Source: Burkholderia latens (lineage in GTDB: Bacteria; Pseudomonadota; Gammaproteobacteria; Burkholderiales; Burkholderiaceae). Taken from it: a stretch of DNA of 44,998 nt. Below are positions 1-8,817 of this stretch, piece by piece. How positions within the stretch are numbered: the first letter of the stretch is position 1; every line of letters starts with the position of its first letter. Both the position numbers and the translations under genes were made by a program. The notes beneath the pieces were generated by a model, which worked only from the letters and a program-made list of their open reading frames with translations, was not told where the DNA came from and did not search any database. The stretch covers positions 1 to 44,998 of the forward strand of contig NZ_CABVPL010000060.1 in assembly GCF_902499045.1 (NCBI RefSeq). Direction: 5' to 3'.

Positions 1-3000
1 AGGTTCGTGTTGTTGTTCGTGATCGAGCTCAGGCCGGTGGACAGCGAACTGATCCCGGTGGACGTCGCGGTGGACAGTGAAGCCAGGTTGCTGTCGGTGC
101 TGGACAGTCCGGTTGACAGCGACGTGATCGAGCTGTTGGTCGAACTCAGGCCGGTGGACAACGAACCGATGCTGGTCGACGTCGCGGTCGATAGCGACGT
201 GATCGTGCTGGTCGTCGTGCTCAGGCCCGTCGACAACGAACCGATGCCGGTGGACAGCGAGCCGACGACCGTCGACGTCGACGTCGACAGCGACGTGATC
301 GCGCTGTTGGTCGAGCTCAAACCGGTGGACAGCGAGCCGATGCCCGTCGAAGTCGACGTGGACAGCGACGTGATGCTCGATGCCGTCGACGTCGACAACG
401 AGTCGATTGCCAGATTCGTCCCGTAGAGCTGGCTGCCGTTGATCGCGTCCGTCGAAGTCGCGCTGATCCGGCCGGCGGCGACGTTCTGGATCTGCCGCGG
501 CGCTGAGGCCGAGCCGACGCTCACCACGTCGCCGGCCGCCGGCGTACCGCCGGCGAAGTTGTACGTGGTCCCGCCGATGACGGCGCTGGGCGTCTGCACC
601 GCGGCCGACACCGTCGACGCGTTGCCGAGCACGACCGAACCGTCGAGGCCGGTCGGCACGGACACGCCGCTGCCGACGACGAACGCGTTGTTCGAATTGA
701 TCGTGTTGTTGTTGCCGAGCGAATACGAGCCGGAGCCGGTGATCGTGCTCGGATCGCCGATCGCCGCCGAGTTCGCGCCGCTGACGACGTTGCCCGTGCC
801 GATGCTGATGGAGTTCGCGCCGGACGCCTGCGCGCCGGTGCCCATTGCCACCGCGTTTGCGCCGCTAGCCACCGCCGCACTGCCTACGGCGATGCCCCCG
901 TCGCCGCTGGCGTTGGCTTGTTGACCGGCGGCAAACGCGTTCGCCCCGCCGGCCACGGCGCTGATGCCGATCGCCGACGCGTTGGTCCCCGATGCCGTTG
1001 CTTGATAGCCGACCGCGGTCGCGCCGTCGGCCGTGGCCTGGGCGAGCGAAGCCAGTGCGGACGAGCCCAGGCCGGTGGCGAGGGCAAAAGCGCCAACGAC
1101 CGCGGAGTCGTCGCCCTTCGCATTGGACGCCCGGCCAAAAGCGGACGATCGGTTTCCCGTCGCATGAGTATTGATGCCGACCGCGACGCTCGCGTCCGCT
1201 ATCGCACTGGTCAGCGCGCCGATGGCCACCGAGGAAACGCCGCTTGCGGCCGCATCCGTACCGATAGCAATTGTGTTCTGGTTGCTGGACGCGGTTCGCT
1301 GCCCCAACGCTATCGCGGACAATCCCGACGCGTTGGACGTGCGGCCCAGGGCAACCGCGTTCGCGCCGCCCGCCAACGCATCGGGGCCGGCGGCGACGGC
1401 GCTCTGTCCCGTAGCGCCATCGTTGTTGTAGTTACCGACATGGATGCCGTTGTCGTTGACGCTCCAGTAATGGGGTGTCGCACCCGAGATGCTGGCGCCG
1501 AGCGCGGTGATTGCCTGGTTGGTCGCATAAAGTTGTGAGCCGTTGACGGCGTCGGTCGACGAACCGCTGATCCGCCCCGCCGCGACGTTCTGGATCTGGC
1601 GGGGTGCGCTGGCCGACCCAACGCTGACGACGTCACCCGCGGCGGGCGCGCCGCCCGCGAAGGTGTAGGTCGTGCCGCGAATCGCGGTGTTCGGGACGGC
1701 CACCGCAGCCGAGACGGTGGAAGCATTCCCGAGCACGACCGAACCGTCGAGACCGGTCGGCACGGACACGCCGTTGCCGACGACGAACGCGTTGTTCGAA
1801 TTGATCGTGTTGTTGTTGCCGAGCGAATAGGAGCCCGAACCGGTGATGGTGCTGGGATCGCCGATCGCGCCCGAGTTCGCGCCGCTGACGACGTTGCCCG
1901 TGCCGATGCTCAGCGTGTTCGCGCCGGTTGCCTGCGCGCCCGCGCCCATCGCGATGGCGTTCGTGCCCGAAGCCTTCGCATTGAGGCCGACCGACGTGGT
2001 TCCGCTTGCCGTGACACCGATCCCCGCATTGGTGCCGATCGCGATGTTGTCGTTGCCGGATACGAGGCTGCCCGTGGAAGCCGCGAGCGTGCCGTCGTAC
2101 GCGACGGTGCCGTCGCCGCTGCCCAGCGCGACGTTGCGCGTACCCGACACGCCGGCGCCCGCGCCGCGCATGACGCTAGAAATGCCGCCGCCGATCGCGG
2201 TGTTTTGCGCGCCGCTGACGAGCGCGCCCGCCGCGATCCCCACAGCGACCGAACTCGTGTTGGCCGTGGTCGAGCCGAAGCCTGCGCCCGTGCCGATGCT
2301 CAGCGCTTCGGAGCCGATGGCTTGCGCGCCCCGGCCGACCGCGATGCCGTCCGAGCCCAGGGCTTTTGCGTTCAGGCCGATCGACGTGGTGCCGTTCGCG
2401 GTAACACCGATCCCCGCATTGGTGCCGATCGCGATGTTGTCGTTGCCGGATACGAGGCTGCCCGCGGACGCCGAAAGCGTGCCGTCGTACGCGACGGTGC
2501 CGTCGCCGCTGCCCATTGCAACGTTACGCGTGCCGGTCACGCCCGACCCCGCGCCGCGCATCGCGCTCGCGATGCCGCCGCCGATCGCGGTGTTCTGCGC
2601 GCCGCTTACGAGCGTGCCGGTCGCGATACCGACGGCGACCGAGCCGGTGTTGGCGGTCGTCGAGCCTGCGCCGGCGCCCTGGCCCGCAGCGACGGTGCCG
2701 TCGCCGATCGCGAGCGCCTGGCCGCCGATCGCGAGGGACGTGTTGCCGCTCGCTTTCGCGCCGTTGCCGACCGCGGTAGCAGCTGCGTTCGTTGCCTGCG
2801 CATTTGGGCCGAGGGCAACGGTGTTGGCTGCCGTAGCTTGCGAACCGATACCCATCGCAACACCGTAAAACCCGGTCGCGATGGATTGCCAACCGAGCGC
2901 AATCGCGTACTGGTTGCCCGCACTGGCCGCCGTGCCCAGCGCGATCGCACCTTGCTGGGCAGCCGTCGCGCCTGCGCCGGCTGCGAACGTGTCCTGCGCC

Positions 3001-3836
3001 GAAGCCATCGCGTTCCCGCCCAATGCGATCGCCTGCAGCGCGGTGGCGGACGACGAGTCACCGATCGCAATAGCCTGCCCCGAGCCGTGCGTGGCGGCCC
3101 CCGCGCCACCTGTCGCAAAGGCACTCGGGCCGATTGCGATGTTGTTTGTGTCGTTGCTCGAGGTCGAGCCGGCCGTCGCCGCGCCGACGGCGACCGAGCC
3201 CGCGCTCACCGAGTTCGCGAAACTGCCGAGCGCCGCCGCATTGTCGGCCGATGCCGTGGCTCCTGCGCCGAGCGCAACCGACGTCACGCCGGACGAGCCG
3301 CTGTTCGTGCCGATCGAGATCGATTGCGTACCGCTTGCCCTGGCGTTCGCCATCAAAGCCATCGAGTTCGTGCCCGACGCGGTCGACTGATAGCCGACCG
3401 CGACCGCATTGCCACTCGAAGCGGTTGAGTTACTGCCTAATGCAACCGTACCGGTACTCGTCGCCTGCGCGAGGGCCCCCAACGCCATTGCGCCCGTATT
3501 ATTCGCGACTGCGCTCACGCCAACCGCGACCGAATTGATGCCGCTCGCTGTTGTCGTACACCCGATCGCAATGCCGTTGCTCGTCGTCGCTGTTGCCGTC
3601 CCCGGGCAGTTCGTGCCGGAAACCGCCACCTGAGCCGCCGCGCCGCCCGACCACATCGCCATGCTGCCGAGCACGGCGAGCGACACGGACTTGAGCGCGG
3701 CCGACGTGCCGGTGCCACGCGCGACGGCTCGGGCTCCGGCACCGGCCTTGCCCTTGCCGTTGGCCCGATCGAGTTCGGATACCGCGACGATTGCGCCGCG
3801 TGCCGCATTCCACACAGTGCGGTAAGTTTTATTCAT
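1..3836 (-). CDS. Trimeric autotransporter adhesin (YadA-like), C-terminus beyond window
   Basis: A frame open from ATG at 3836 to the left edge gives 1278 residues without a stop. The N-terminus (MNKTYRTVWNAARGAIVAVS) is a classic extended signal peptide region of type V secretion. It is followed by a hydrophobic stretch ending GGAAAQ, with likely cleavage near residue 69. Residues about 70-760 are YadA/Hep_Hag head repeats (about 14 residues, A-I-A-L-G/S-V-A-V-G plus A-x-A-S/T-G). Neck motifs (STDAVNGSQLYATN and STDAINGSQLYGTN) occur near residues 767 and 1135, with a second, shorter head block between. From about 1140 a low-complexity stalk of SLSTSTS/SLSTGLSS units begins. The four-strand membrane anchor should lie left of position 1. 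Such proteins form outer-membrane homotrimers that bind host matrix or mediate autoaggregation. The nearest upstream genes on the same strand are a two-component system. Confidence 0.96.
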   Translation of the reverse strand, partial: MNKTYRTVWNAARGAIVAVSELDRANGKGKAGAGARAVARGTGTSAALKSVSLAVLGSMAMWSGGAAAQVAVSGTNCPGTATATTSNGIAIGCTTTASGINSVAVGVSAVANNTGAMALGALAQATSTGTVALGSNSTASSGNAVAVGYQSTASGTNSMALMANARASGTQSISIGTNSGSSGVTSVALGAGATASADNAAALGSFANSVSAGSVAVGAATAGSTSSNDTNNIAIGPSAFATGGAGAATHGSGQAIAIGDSSSATALQAIALGGNAMASAQDTFAAGAGATAAQQGAIALGTAASAGNQYAIALGWQSIATGFYGVAMGIGSQATAANTVALGPNAQATNAAATAVGNGAKASGNTSLAIGGQALAIGDGTVAAGQGAGAGSTTANTGSVAVGIATGTLVSGAQNTAIGGGIASAMRGAGSGVTGTRNVAMGSGDGTVAYDGTLSASAGSLVSGNDNIAIGTNAGIGVTANGTTSIGLNAKALGSDGIAVGRGAQAIGSEALSIGTGAGFGSTTANTSSVAVGIAAGALVSGAQNTAIGGGISSVMRGAGAGVSGTRNVALGSGDGTVAYDGTLAASTGSLVSGNDNIAIGTNAGIGVTASGTTSVGLNAKASGTNAIAMGAGAQATGANTLSIGTGNVVSGANSGAIGDPSTITGSGSYSLGNNNTINSNNAFVVGNGVSVPTGLDGSVVLGNASTVSAAVAVPNTAIRGTTYTFAGGAPAAGDVVSVGSASAPRQIQNVAAGRISGSSTDAVNGSQLYATNQAITALGASISGATPHYWSVNDNGIHVGNYNNDGATGQSAVAAGPDALAGGANAVALGRTSNASGLSAIALGQRTASSNQNTIAIGTDAAASGVSSVAIGALTSAIADASVAVGINTHATGNRSSAFGRASNAKGDDSAVVGAFALATGLGSSALASLAQATADGATAVGYQATASGTNASAIGISAVAGGANAFAAGQQANASGDGGIAVGSAAVASGANAVAMGTGAQASGANSISIGTGNVVSGANSAAIGDPSTITGSGSYSLGNNNTINSNNAFVVGSGVSVPTGLDGSVVLGNASTVSAAVQTPSAVIGGTTYNFAGGTPAAGDVVSVGSASAPRQIQNVAAGRISATSTDAINGSQLYGTNLAIDSLSTSTASSITSLSTSTSTGIGSLSTGLSSTNSAITSLSTSTSTVVGSLSTGIGSLSTGLSTTTSTITSLSTATSTSIGSLSTGLSSTNSSITSLSTGLSSTDSNLASLSTATSTGISSLSTGLSSITNNNTN
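3..405 (-). repeat. Low-complexity SLST stalk repeats within the adhesin
   Basis: Reading down from 405, the adhesin frame encodes alternating SLSTSTSTxIG and SLSTGLSSTxSxIT units almost without interruption. Hydrophobic L/I/V residues recur at 3-, 4-, 7- and 8-residue spacings, as expected for a coiled-coil stalk with few charged residues. At DNA level the hexamer GTCGAC is tandemly repeated three times at 271-288, encoding Ser-Thr pairs. Hexamer or longer in-frame repeats can change stalk length without frameshift; that consequence is inference. Confidence 0.85.
426..850 (-). repeat. Neck/pre-neck module, copy 2 of a duplicated adhesin segment
   Basis: This segment encodes a block running from GNVVSGANS and PSTITGSGSYSLGNNN through SVPTGLDGSVVLGNAS to VSVGSASAPRQIQNVAAG and the NGSQLY neck. 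A near-identical copy lies at about 1530-1954, offset by 1104 nt (368 codons). The two differ only at scattered positions, e.g. SVPTGLDG is preceded by VVGSG here and VVGNG in the other copy. It is an internal duplication of a complete neck module. Confidence 0.85.
1530..1954 (-). repeat. Neck/pre-neck module, copy 1 of a duplicated adhesin segment
   Basis: Counterpart of the 426-850 module. It carries the first neck motif (STDAVNGSQLYATN) and is followed, further into the protein, by a YadA-type head block beginning near ISGATPHYWSVNDNGIHVG. Having two necks with a head block between them makes a beads-on-a-string adhesin. Confidence 0.85.
1981..2300 (-). repeat. 390-nt-offset head-domain duplication, copy B
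   Basis: Encodes AVGIAAGALVSGAQNTAIGG, then SVMRGAGAGVSGTRNVALG, SGDGTVAYDGTLAAS and SLVSGNDNIAIGTNAGIGV. It matches the segment at about 2371-2690 at a 390-nt (130-codon) offset, including long stretches of identical DNA such as that around 2021-2060 versus 2411-2450. Boundaries are approximate. Confidence 0.8.
2371..2690 (-). repeat. 390-nt-offset head-domain duplication, copy A
   Basis: Partner of 1981-2300. It encodes AVGIATGTLVSGAQNTAIGG, SAMRGAGSGVTGTRNVAMG and SLVSGNDNIAIGTNAGIGV. Substitutions are mostly conservative (A/T, S/A, L/M), suggesting an old in-frame duplication kept similar by selection or gene conversion. Confidence 0.8.
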
Positions 3837-4426
3837 GGATTTCTGCCGGTAAGCGGCGCGCGCCATCCACGCACCGGGCCAGCCAGGAATGCCGGGTGCG
3901 CGGAATGTCCGTCGAGCCGTGTGAAAACTGTATTTATCGGGAAACGGGGTCTTGCGAAAAGCCGATTTCGATCAATCGATTACCGTCGACAGGTGAAAAA
4001 CGCGATTAAGCCAATCGAATTTTTTATGCCTTTTCAAGTGCAAATTCAATTAATCGAAACGGGCAAGAACCCGCTGATCCGTAGAATAAGGGAAACGTAT
4101 ACCGGCGCGAGAGGGCGCAAATCTGAATAATTGTGAATGAAATGTGAACAAAGAAAACGAACGCCCGCGAGCCGCTGATGGTGCGGCCGGACGGCATGTC
4201 GATTACCCGTCTAACGCGCCGATTTCGGTCATCCGCGATGGTTTTTAACAACAAAAAGACCGTAATTTCGACCGGGGCGGATAACCGTCGATATGCAAGG
4301 AAAAGCCGTAAGACTTTTAAAGCGAGGAAATGGCGATATCGCCGTGCGGCGGCGTGAGCTTGCGCGGGCGCTTTCAGGTCAATGGCGAATAGGAAAAAAT
4401 TACAGCGAGCGCCGCACGCCCGATTT
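3837..4426. other. 590-bp intergenic region upstream of the adhesin
   Basis: No convincing gene on either strand. The part at 3920-4320 is clearly more AT-rich than its surroundings (runs such as TTTTTTATG and AATAATTGTGAATGAAATGTG). It must hold the 3' end of the kinase transcript and the adhesin promoter and leader, if the adhesin is transcribed separately. I could not fix a -35/-10 pair with confidence. The ATG at 3836 has no strong Shine-Dalgarno, but the conserved ESPR sequence fixes the start. Confidence 0.5.
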
Positions 4427-6751
4427 TCAATCGTCGCGGCGAGCGCCGTTTCGAGGGAGCAGCAGTGTGAATACCGACCCGCGTCCAACCGCGCTTTCGA
4501 CGCGAATTTCACCACCGAGCGCGTCGACCACCTGCTTGACGAACGCGAGCCCGAGGCCATGCCCGGCGGTCGCGCCGCTCGCGTCGACGCGGAAAAACTC
4601 GGTGAACAGGTTCGGCAATTGATGTTCCGGGATACCGATACCCGTATCGGCAACCGTCACGCGCCAGCGTTCATCGTTTTCGCCGGCCTCGACGGTCACT
4701 GTCGAGCCCTCCGGGCTGAACCGGATCGCGTTGTCGATCAGATTCGCGAATGCGCGACGCAGCAGCAGCGCATCGGCGACGACGAGCATCCCCGGTTCCG
4801 CGATCAACCGGATCTTGATCCGCTTCGTGTTTGCATGCGCCCACATATCGTCGGTGGCGTCGCCGAGCAGTGGCGCGAGATCGACTTCCGTCGCTTTCGC
4901 CGAGCGTGCTTGCGCGCGCGCGAGCAGCAGGAACTGGTCGGCGAGAGTGAGCGTCGTGCGCGCGTAGTGGCCGACGAGATCGGTGAACCGTGCTTCCGGC
5001 AGCGAAGCCGGCGCTTCGCGACGCTGGTCGATCAGCGCGAGTATCGCGGCCTGCGGCGAACGCATGTCGTGCGACAGAAAGCGCAACGCGGTATCGCGCT
5101 GGCGTTCCGCGGCGCGCATCGGCGTGACGTCCGCCACGTGAAAGATCAGCATCGCGGCGCTTCCTTCGTGCGCGGGCACGATCGCGCATTTCACCAGCAA
5201 CGAGCGCTGTTTCGCGTCGACGATCTCGATGCCGTCCATCCGCGCGGAAGATTCGCTCGCCGGCGCGACGCCGTTGTGTTCGGCCAGCGTTCGCAGCGCG
5301 CGCTGCACGTATTGCGCCGCGTCGTTCGACGCGGTCATCTCGCGCAGCACGTGCGCCGCATGGCGGCCGGTGGCGGGCGGCGGCGAACCGCGCTGCGCTG
5401 CTTCCGTCTCGTACAGCGTCAGCGCGCGGCGGTTCGCAAGCATCACCGCGCCCGAACCGGACGCGACGAGCGTGGCTTCGGGCAGGCTGTTGATCCATTC
5501 GGAAATCAGGTGCGCGGAGCGCCGCAGGCGCGCGATCATCGCGGTCATCACGATCACGCGCCGGCGGAACGGATCGATCGCGTCCGTGGGCGCGGGCGCG
5601 TCGCCGGGCAGATACGGGTCCGCGATCGCGCGTTCGGCTTCACGAGTCAGATAGCGCAGCAACGTTTCCTGCCGCCGCCACGCGCTGAGCGCGTACGCAA
5701 GCAAGCACGCGGCGACCGCGGTGGCCGGAAAGCAGAACAGATGCGCAGTCTTCAGCATCAGCAGCGACACGGTGCATGCGGCGGCTGCGATCGCCGCGCA
5801 CGCGAGCAGCGCGGCGCGCGGGCCGAGCGCGCACAGCGCCGCGCAAAGCCACGGCAACACGGATACGCTGAACAGAAACTGGGCGACCCACGATGCGCTG
5901 CGCACGAGCGAGCCGCTCGCGAGCGCGTAGGTGGCTTGCGCGACGAACTCGACGCCGGCGCGCGACGGCGGCTCCCAGCCCGGCGTGACGAAGTGCGTAT
6001 CGGCGGTGCCCGCGGTCGGGCCGACGAGCACGATCGCGTCATTGAGCAGGCCGGGATCGACGCGGCCTTCGAGTGCGTCGACGAAGGGAATCGTGTGATA
6101 CGACGGCGCCGAACCGAGCGGCACGTAGCGGCGGCATGCGCCGGTCCAGCGAACGTCGCGCCGTACCGGCGCCTCGTCGCACTCGTCGAACGGCACGCCG
6201 CTCGCACGGAGCAGCGATGCGCTCATGTGCTCGTAGTCGATGTTCGGGGGCCCTTCGCGCAGATAGAAGCTGCGCGACACGCCATCCGCGTCCGGCGCGG
6301 CGTTCACGTGCGCGATCGCGAACGCGCCGCGCGCGATCGGCTCGAGCGGCGGCGCCACGTTCGGCAACCCGTCGCCGTCGTCGTCGGCCACGACGGCCGG
6401 CAGCACGACGCGGCCATTGCGTTCGATCGCGCTCGCCAGCCACGCGTCGCCGGCGGGCAGGATTCTGCCCGGATGCGTCAACGCGACGTCGAGCCCGATG
6501 GCGGCCGCACCCGCCGCGGTCAGCCGGTCGATCAGCGTCGCGTAATCGGCGCGCTTGACGGGCCATCCGCCGAGCGCCTTCGCGCTCGCGGCGTCGATCG
6601 CGATCAGCACGATCTTGTGCGGCGACGGCCGCTGCAGCAGCGGCTGCACGACGTCGAAGAAGAACAGGTCCGCGCGACGCAGCGCGCCGGACGCCGTCAG
6701 CGCTGCGCACAGCAGCAGCACGAGCGCACCCGTCACGATGCATTCGCGCAT
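4427..6751 (-). CDS. CHASE2-domain transmembrane sensor histidine kinase
   Basis: 774 residues from ATG 6751, preceded by GGTGG; ATG 6787 (12 residues longer) is an alternative. The N-terminal membrane helix (MRECIVTGALVLLLCAAL) is followed by a periplasmic CHASE2 sensor domain (about 25-290), then three closely spaced helices (about 305-385), a divergent PAS-like region and a kinase core. The H-box is SHDMRSP with His about 561, the N-box is NLIDNAIRF (about 670-678), G1 is DTGIGIP (about 702) and G2 is GHGLGLA (about 730). CHASE2 is an extracellular sensing domain; the ligand is unknown. The gene lies 77 nt after the response regulator on the same strand, so they very likely form one operon and phosphorelay. 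Confidence 0.93.
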   Translation of the reverse strand: MRECIVTGALVLLLCAALTASGALRRADLFFFDVVQPLLQRPSPHKIVLIAIDAASAKALGGWPVKRADYATLIDRLTAAGAAAIGLDVALTHPGRILPAGDAWLASAIERNGRVVLPAVVADDDGDGLPNVAPPLEPIARGAFAIAHVNAAPDADGVSRSFYLREGPPNIDYEHMSASLLRASGVPFDECDEAPVRRDVRWTGACRRYVPLGSAPSYHTIPFVDALEGRVDPGLLNDAIVLVGPTAGTADTHFVTPGWEPPSRAGVEFVAQATYALASGSLVRSASWVAQFLFSVSVLPWLCAALCALGPRAALLACAAIAAAACTVSLLMLKTAHLFCFPATAVAACLLAYALSAWRRQETLLRYLTREAERAIADPYLPGDAPAPTDAIDPFRRRVIVMTAMIARLRRSAHLISEWINSLPEATLVASGSGAVMLANRRALTLYETEAAQRGSPPPATGRHAAHVLREMTASNDAAQYVQRALRTLAEHNGVAPASESSARMDGIEIVDAKQRSLLVKCAIVPAHEGSAAMLIFHVADVTPMRAAERQRDTALRFLSHDMRSPQAAILALIDQRREAPASLPEARFTDLVGHYARTTLTLADQFLLLARAQARSAKATEVDLAPLLGDATDDMWAHANTKRIKIRLIAEPGMLVVADALLLRRAFANLIDNAIRFSPEGSTVTVEAGENDERWRVTVADTGIGIPEHQLPNLFTEFFRVDASGATAGHGLGLAFVKQVVDALGGEIRVESAVGRGSVFTLLLPRNGARRDD

Positions 6752-6828
6752 GAAACCACCGGGTATGCGCGCATCGTCGGCAAGCATCACAGGTAACTCA
6801 TCGCGGAGCGTGTCCGGTGACGGCGGCC

Positions 6829-7611
6829 TCACTCGCACTCGAACCCGGCGGGCGTCAGCGGAGGCGGCGACGCAGGCTGCACGAGCGGCACGTGGTGCGG
6901 CGACGCGCCTGCGCGATCGCGAGCCGACGGCACCGCTTCGAGGCGATAGCCGTGCGTGTAGACGGAACTCAGGCGCAACCCGTTGTCGGGCCCGAGTTCG
7001 AGCTTCTGCCGTATCCGGTAGATGTGGGTATCGAGCGTGCGGGATTCCGGATCGAGCTCGCGTCCCCACGTGCTCATGCAGACGAGCTTGCGCGACAGCA
7101 GCTTGCCGAGGTTGGCGAAGAAGAGCTCGGCGAGGTCGAATTCCTTCGGCGTGAGCTTGATCGGCGCGCCGCGCAGCAGGATCGTGCGCTCGCGCGGATT
7201 CAGCACATAGTCGCCCGCGCGGATCACGCCGAAGCGGTCGGTATCGCGCGTCGAGCGCTTCAACAGCGCGTTCACGCGGCTCGCGAGTTCGGCGACGCGA
7301 AACGGCTTCGCGATGTAGTCGTCGGCGCCGGCGTCCATCGCGAGCACGATGTCGTCTTCCAGTGTCTTGCTCGTCACGAACAGCACGGCCGGCGACGTGC
7401 CGAGCGTGCGGCGAATCCAGTACAGCACTTCGAAACCGCTCATTCCAGGCAGCAGCCAGTCCAGCATCACGAGATCGAACGGCTCCGCGCGCAACAGTTC
7501 CTGCGCCGACGCGCCGTCACGCACTTCAACCACTTCATGTCCGAGCGGTTCCACGACCCGCGCCGCGGCTTTCGCATGGACGGGATCATCTTCGACTATC
7601 AGCACACGCAT
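6829..7611 (-). CDS. OmpR/PhoB-family response regulator
   Basis: 260 residues. The receiver domain (1-115) has the acidic pocket E7-D8-D9, phosphoacceptor D51 in MLDWLLPGMSG, switch T80 and K102 in IAKPF. A winged-helix DNA-binding domain (about 135-235) contains LTPKEFDLAELFF and a DTHIYRIRQKL recognition helix region. It precedes the CHASE2 kinase in the same operon and is almost certainly its partner. The adhesin further downstream on the same strand is a plausible target (inference from position only). The C-terminal tail after about residue 235 is rich in Pro and Ala and poorly conserved in the family. Confidence 0.95.
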   Translation of the reverse strand: MRVLIVEDDPVHAKAAARVVEPLGHEVVEVRDGASAQELLRAEPFDLVMLDWLLPGMSGFEVLYWIRRTLGTSPAVLFVTSKTLEDDIVLAMDAGADDYIAKPFRVAELASRVNALLKRSTRDTDRFGVIRAGDYVLNPRERTILLRGAPIKLTPKEFDLAELFFANLGKLLSRKLVCMSTWGRELDPESRTLDTHIYRIRQKLELGPDNGLRLSSVYTHGYRLEAVPSARDRAGASPHHVPLVQPASPPPLTPAGFECE

Positions 7612-8338
7612 CTGGGGACATCCTTGTCATCGGCACGGAGCGACACGGTCGCGTCGTCACGCCGCCGTCGGGCACGCGATCGCGCGGTGCGCGGGCGATG
7701 CACGAGCCGTTCCTCGCCGCGCGAACGGATCGCGCGTACGTTGCCGGGCCGATGGACGCGACGTCTGCGTCAACCGGGCCCGACAGAGGCACAGGCGTGC
7801 GGCGCCTGATTCCGTGCCCTATCGGGAAATATCAAACCGCGGGAAACGACGCACGCACGGATCGAGCACGCACGCGCGTCGAAGGTGCCGCGCGCTCAAG
7901 CCACGCGCGGCGGACCTTCGCGCTCGGGACCGTGTGGCGGGCGACGCCGGGGCAGGGAGCGCGTCGGGGCGCAAATTCAGGTAAGGATCGTGCATGTTTA
8001 AGGGCGTTCTGCCGGGCTCTCGGCATCGCGATGCTCATGGTTGCCATGCCCTCGTCAGGCTGCAGGTATATCGATGGCGTTTCAACGGTTCGGCCGCGTC
8101 GCGCGGACGTTACCCGCGGCGAATATCGGTTATCTCTTTCGGAAACGTGGTGCGCAAATTTTTCCGATCCGACGGTCCGCTGCCGCTTTAACAATTGGTA
8201 AGCAAAATGTTCGGCGGATTCTCGCACAAGGATAGGGGTTTGTCATGCGACGACAGACGTTCGCGCGACGTGATGGCGACAGACGTTCACGCCGGCCGGC
8301 TCACGTTCGACGGCGGCGGCCCGGGCGGTTGATTCGGG
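7612..8338. other. 727-bp region without a supported gene
   Basis: Lies between the response-regulator start and the 3' end of a LysR remnant. Overlapping frames on both strands lack Shine-Dalgarno sequences, recognisable domains or Burkholderia-like third-position GC. The stretch at 7975-8240 is less GC-rich (e.g. TTTAAGGGCG, ATATCGGTTATC). It should contain the promoter of the response-regulator/kinase operon near 7612-7700. No terminator or repeat stood out. Confidence 0.45.
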
Positions 8339-8815
8339 TCAAGCGCGCGCCCGGGCGGGCCGGGCTTCGTTCATCAGTTCGGCTGCACAGTCCATGAACA
8401 CGCGCAGTTTTGCGCTCACATGGCGGTTCGGCGGATACGCGATGTAGAGCGGCATCGGGTCGATCCGCCAGCCCTCGAACAGCGGGACGAACTCGCCGCG
8501 CGCCAGATGCGCTTTCCCCATATAGAGGGGCAGCCACATGATGCCGACGCCTGCGACGCCGGCCGCCAGATAGGCATTGCCGTCGTCCACCGCAAGCGCG
8601 TAGCCGCTTTGCACCTTCACCGTCTCGTCGCCGCGATGCAGCGCGAGCGGATGGAGACGGCCCGCGCGTCGCCACGAGAATCCGGCGATCCGGTGATGCG
8701 GGTTTTCGAGTTCCGACGGATGCGCCGTCGTGCCCGCCAGCGCGAGATATCCGGGCGCTGCAAACACGCCGAGCACCGAGGTTCGCGCCGGTCGGCTCGA
8801 GTACGGGCCTCGTGC
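8339..8815 (-). pseudogene. LysR-type regulator remnant (C-terminal effector domain only)
   Basis: The last ~155 codons ending at 8339 read as the second half of a LysR effector-binding domain. They contain VFAAPGYLA, then GYALAVDDGNAYLAAGVAGVG and MPLYIAYPPNRHVSAKLRVFMD, the typical C-terminal signature of the family. No helix-turn-helix half is present. Upstream, the frame becomes unrecognisable just where the ketopantoate-reductase-like gene ends (stop at 8818). The sequence is therefore a 5'-truncated relic, apparently cut by a deletion or rearrangement that placed the neighbouring gene there. It is not expected to bind DNA. Confidence 0.8.
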
Positions 8816-8817
8816 AG

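Noticed and set aside
1-420. CRISPR-like repetitive DNA
   Set aside because: Repeats are directly tandem, in frame and encode SLST units; there are no unique spacers of regular length.
439-3633. Plus-strand open frames in the adhesin gene (e.g. MMVLGSPIAPEFAPL at 1843-2868)
   Set aside because: They are mirror images of the minus-strand adhesin repeats; the minus frame has ESPR, head repeats and neck motifs throughout with no stop.
4382-6796. 804-codon plus-strand open frame opposite the kinase
   Set aside because: Arg/His-rich, no domain; a shadow produced by high third-position GC of the kinase gene.
7362-8201. Plus-strand frame spanning 7612-8201
   Set aside because: No ribosome site, no recognised domain, and it overlaps the response regulator antisense.
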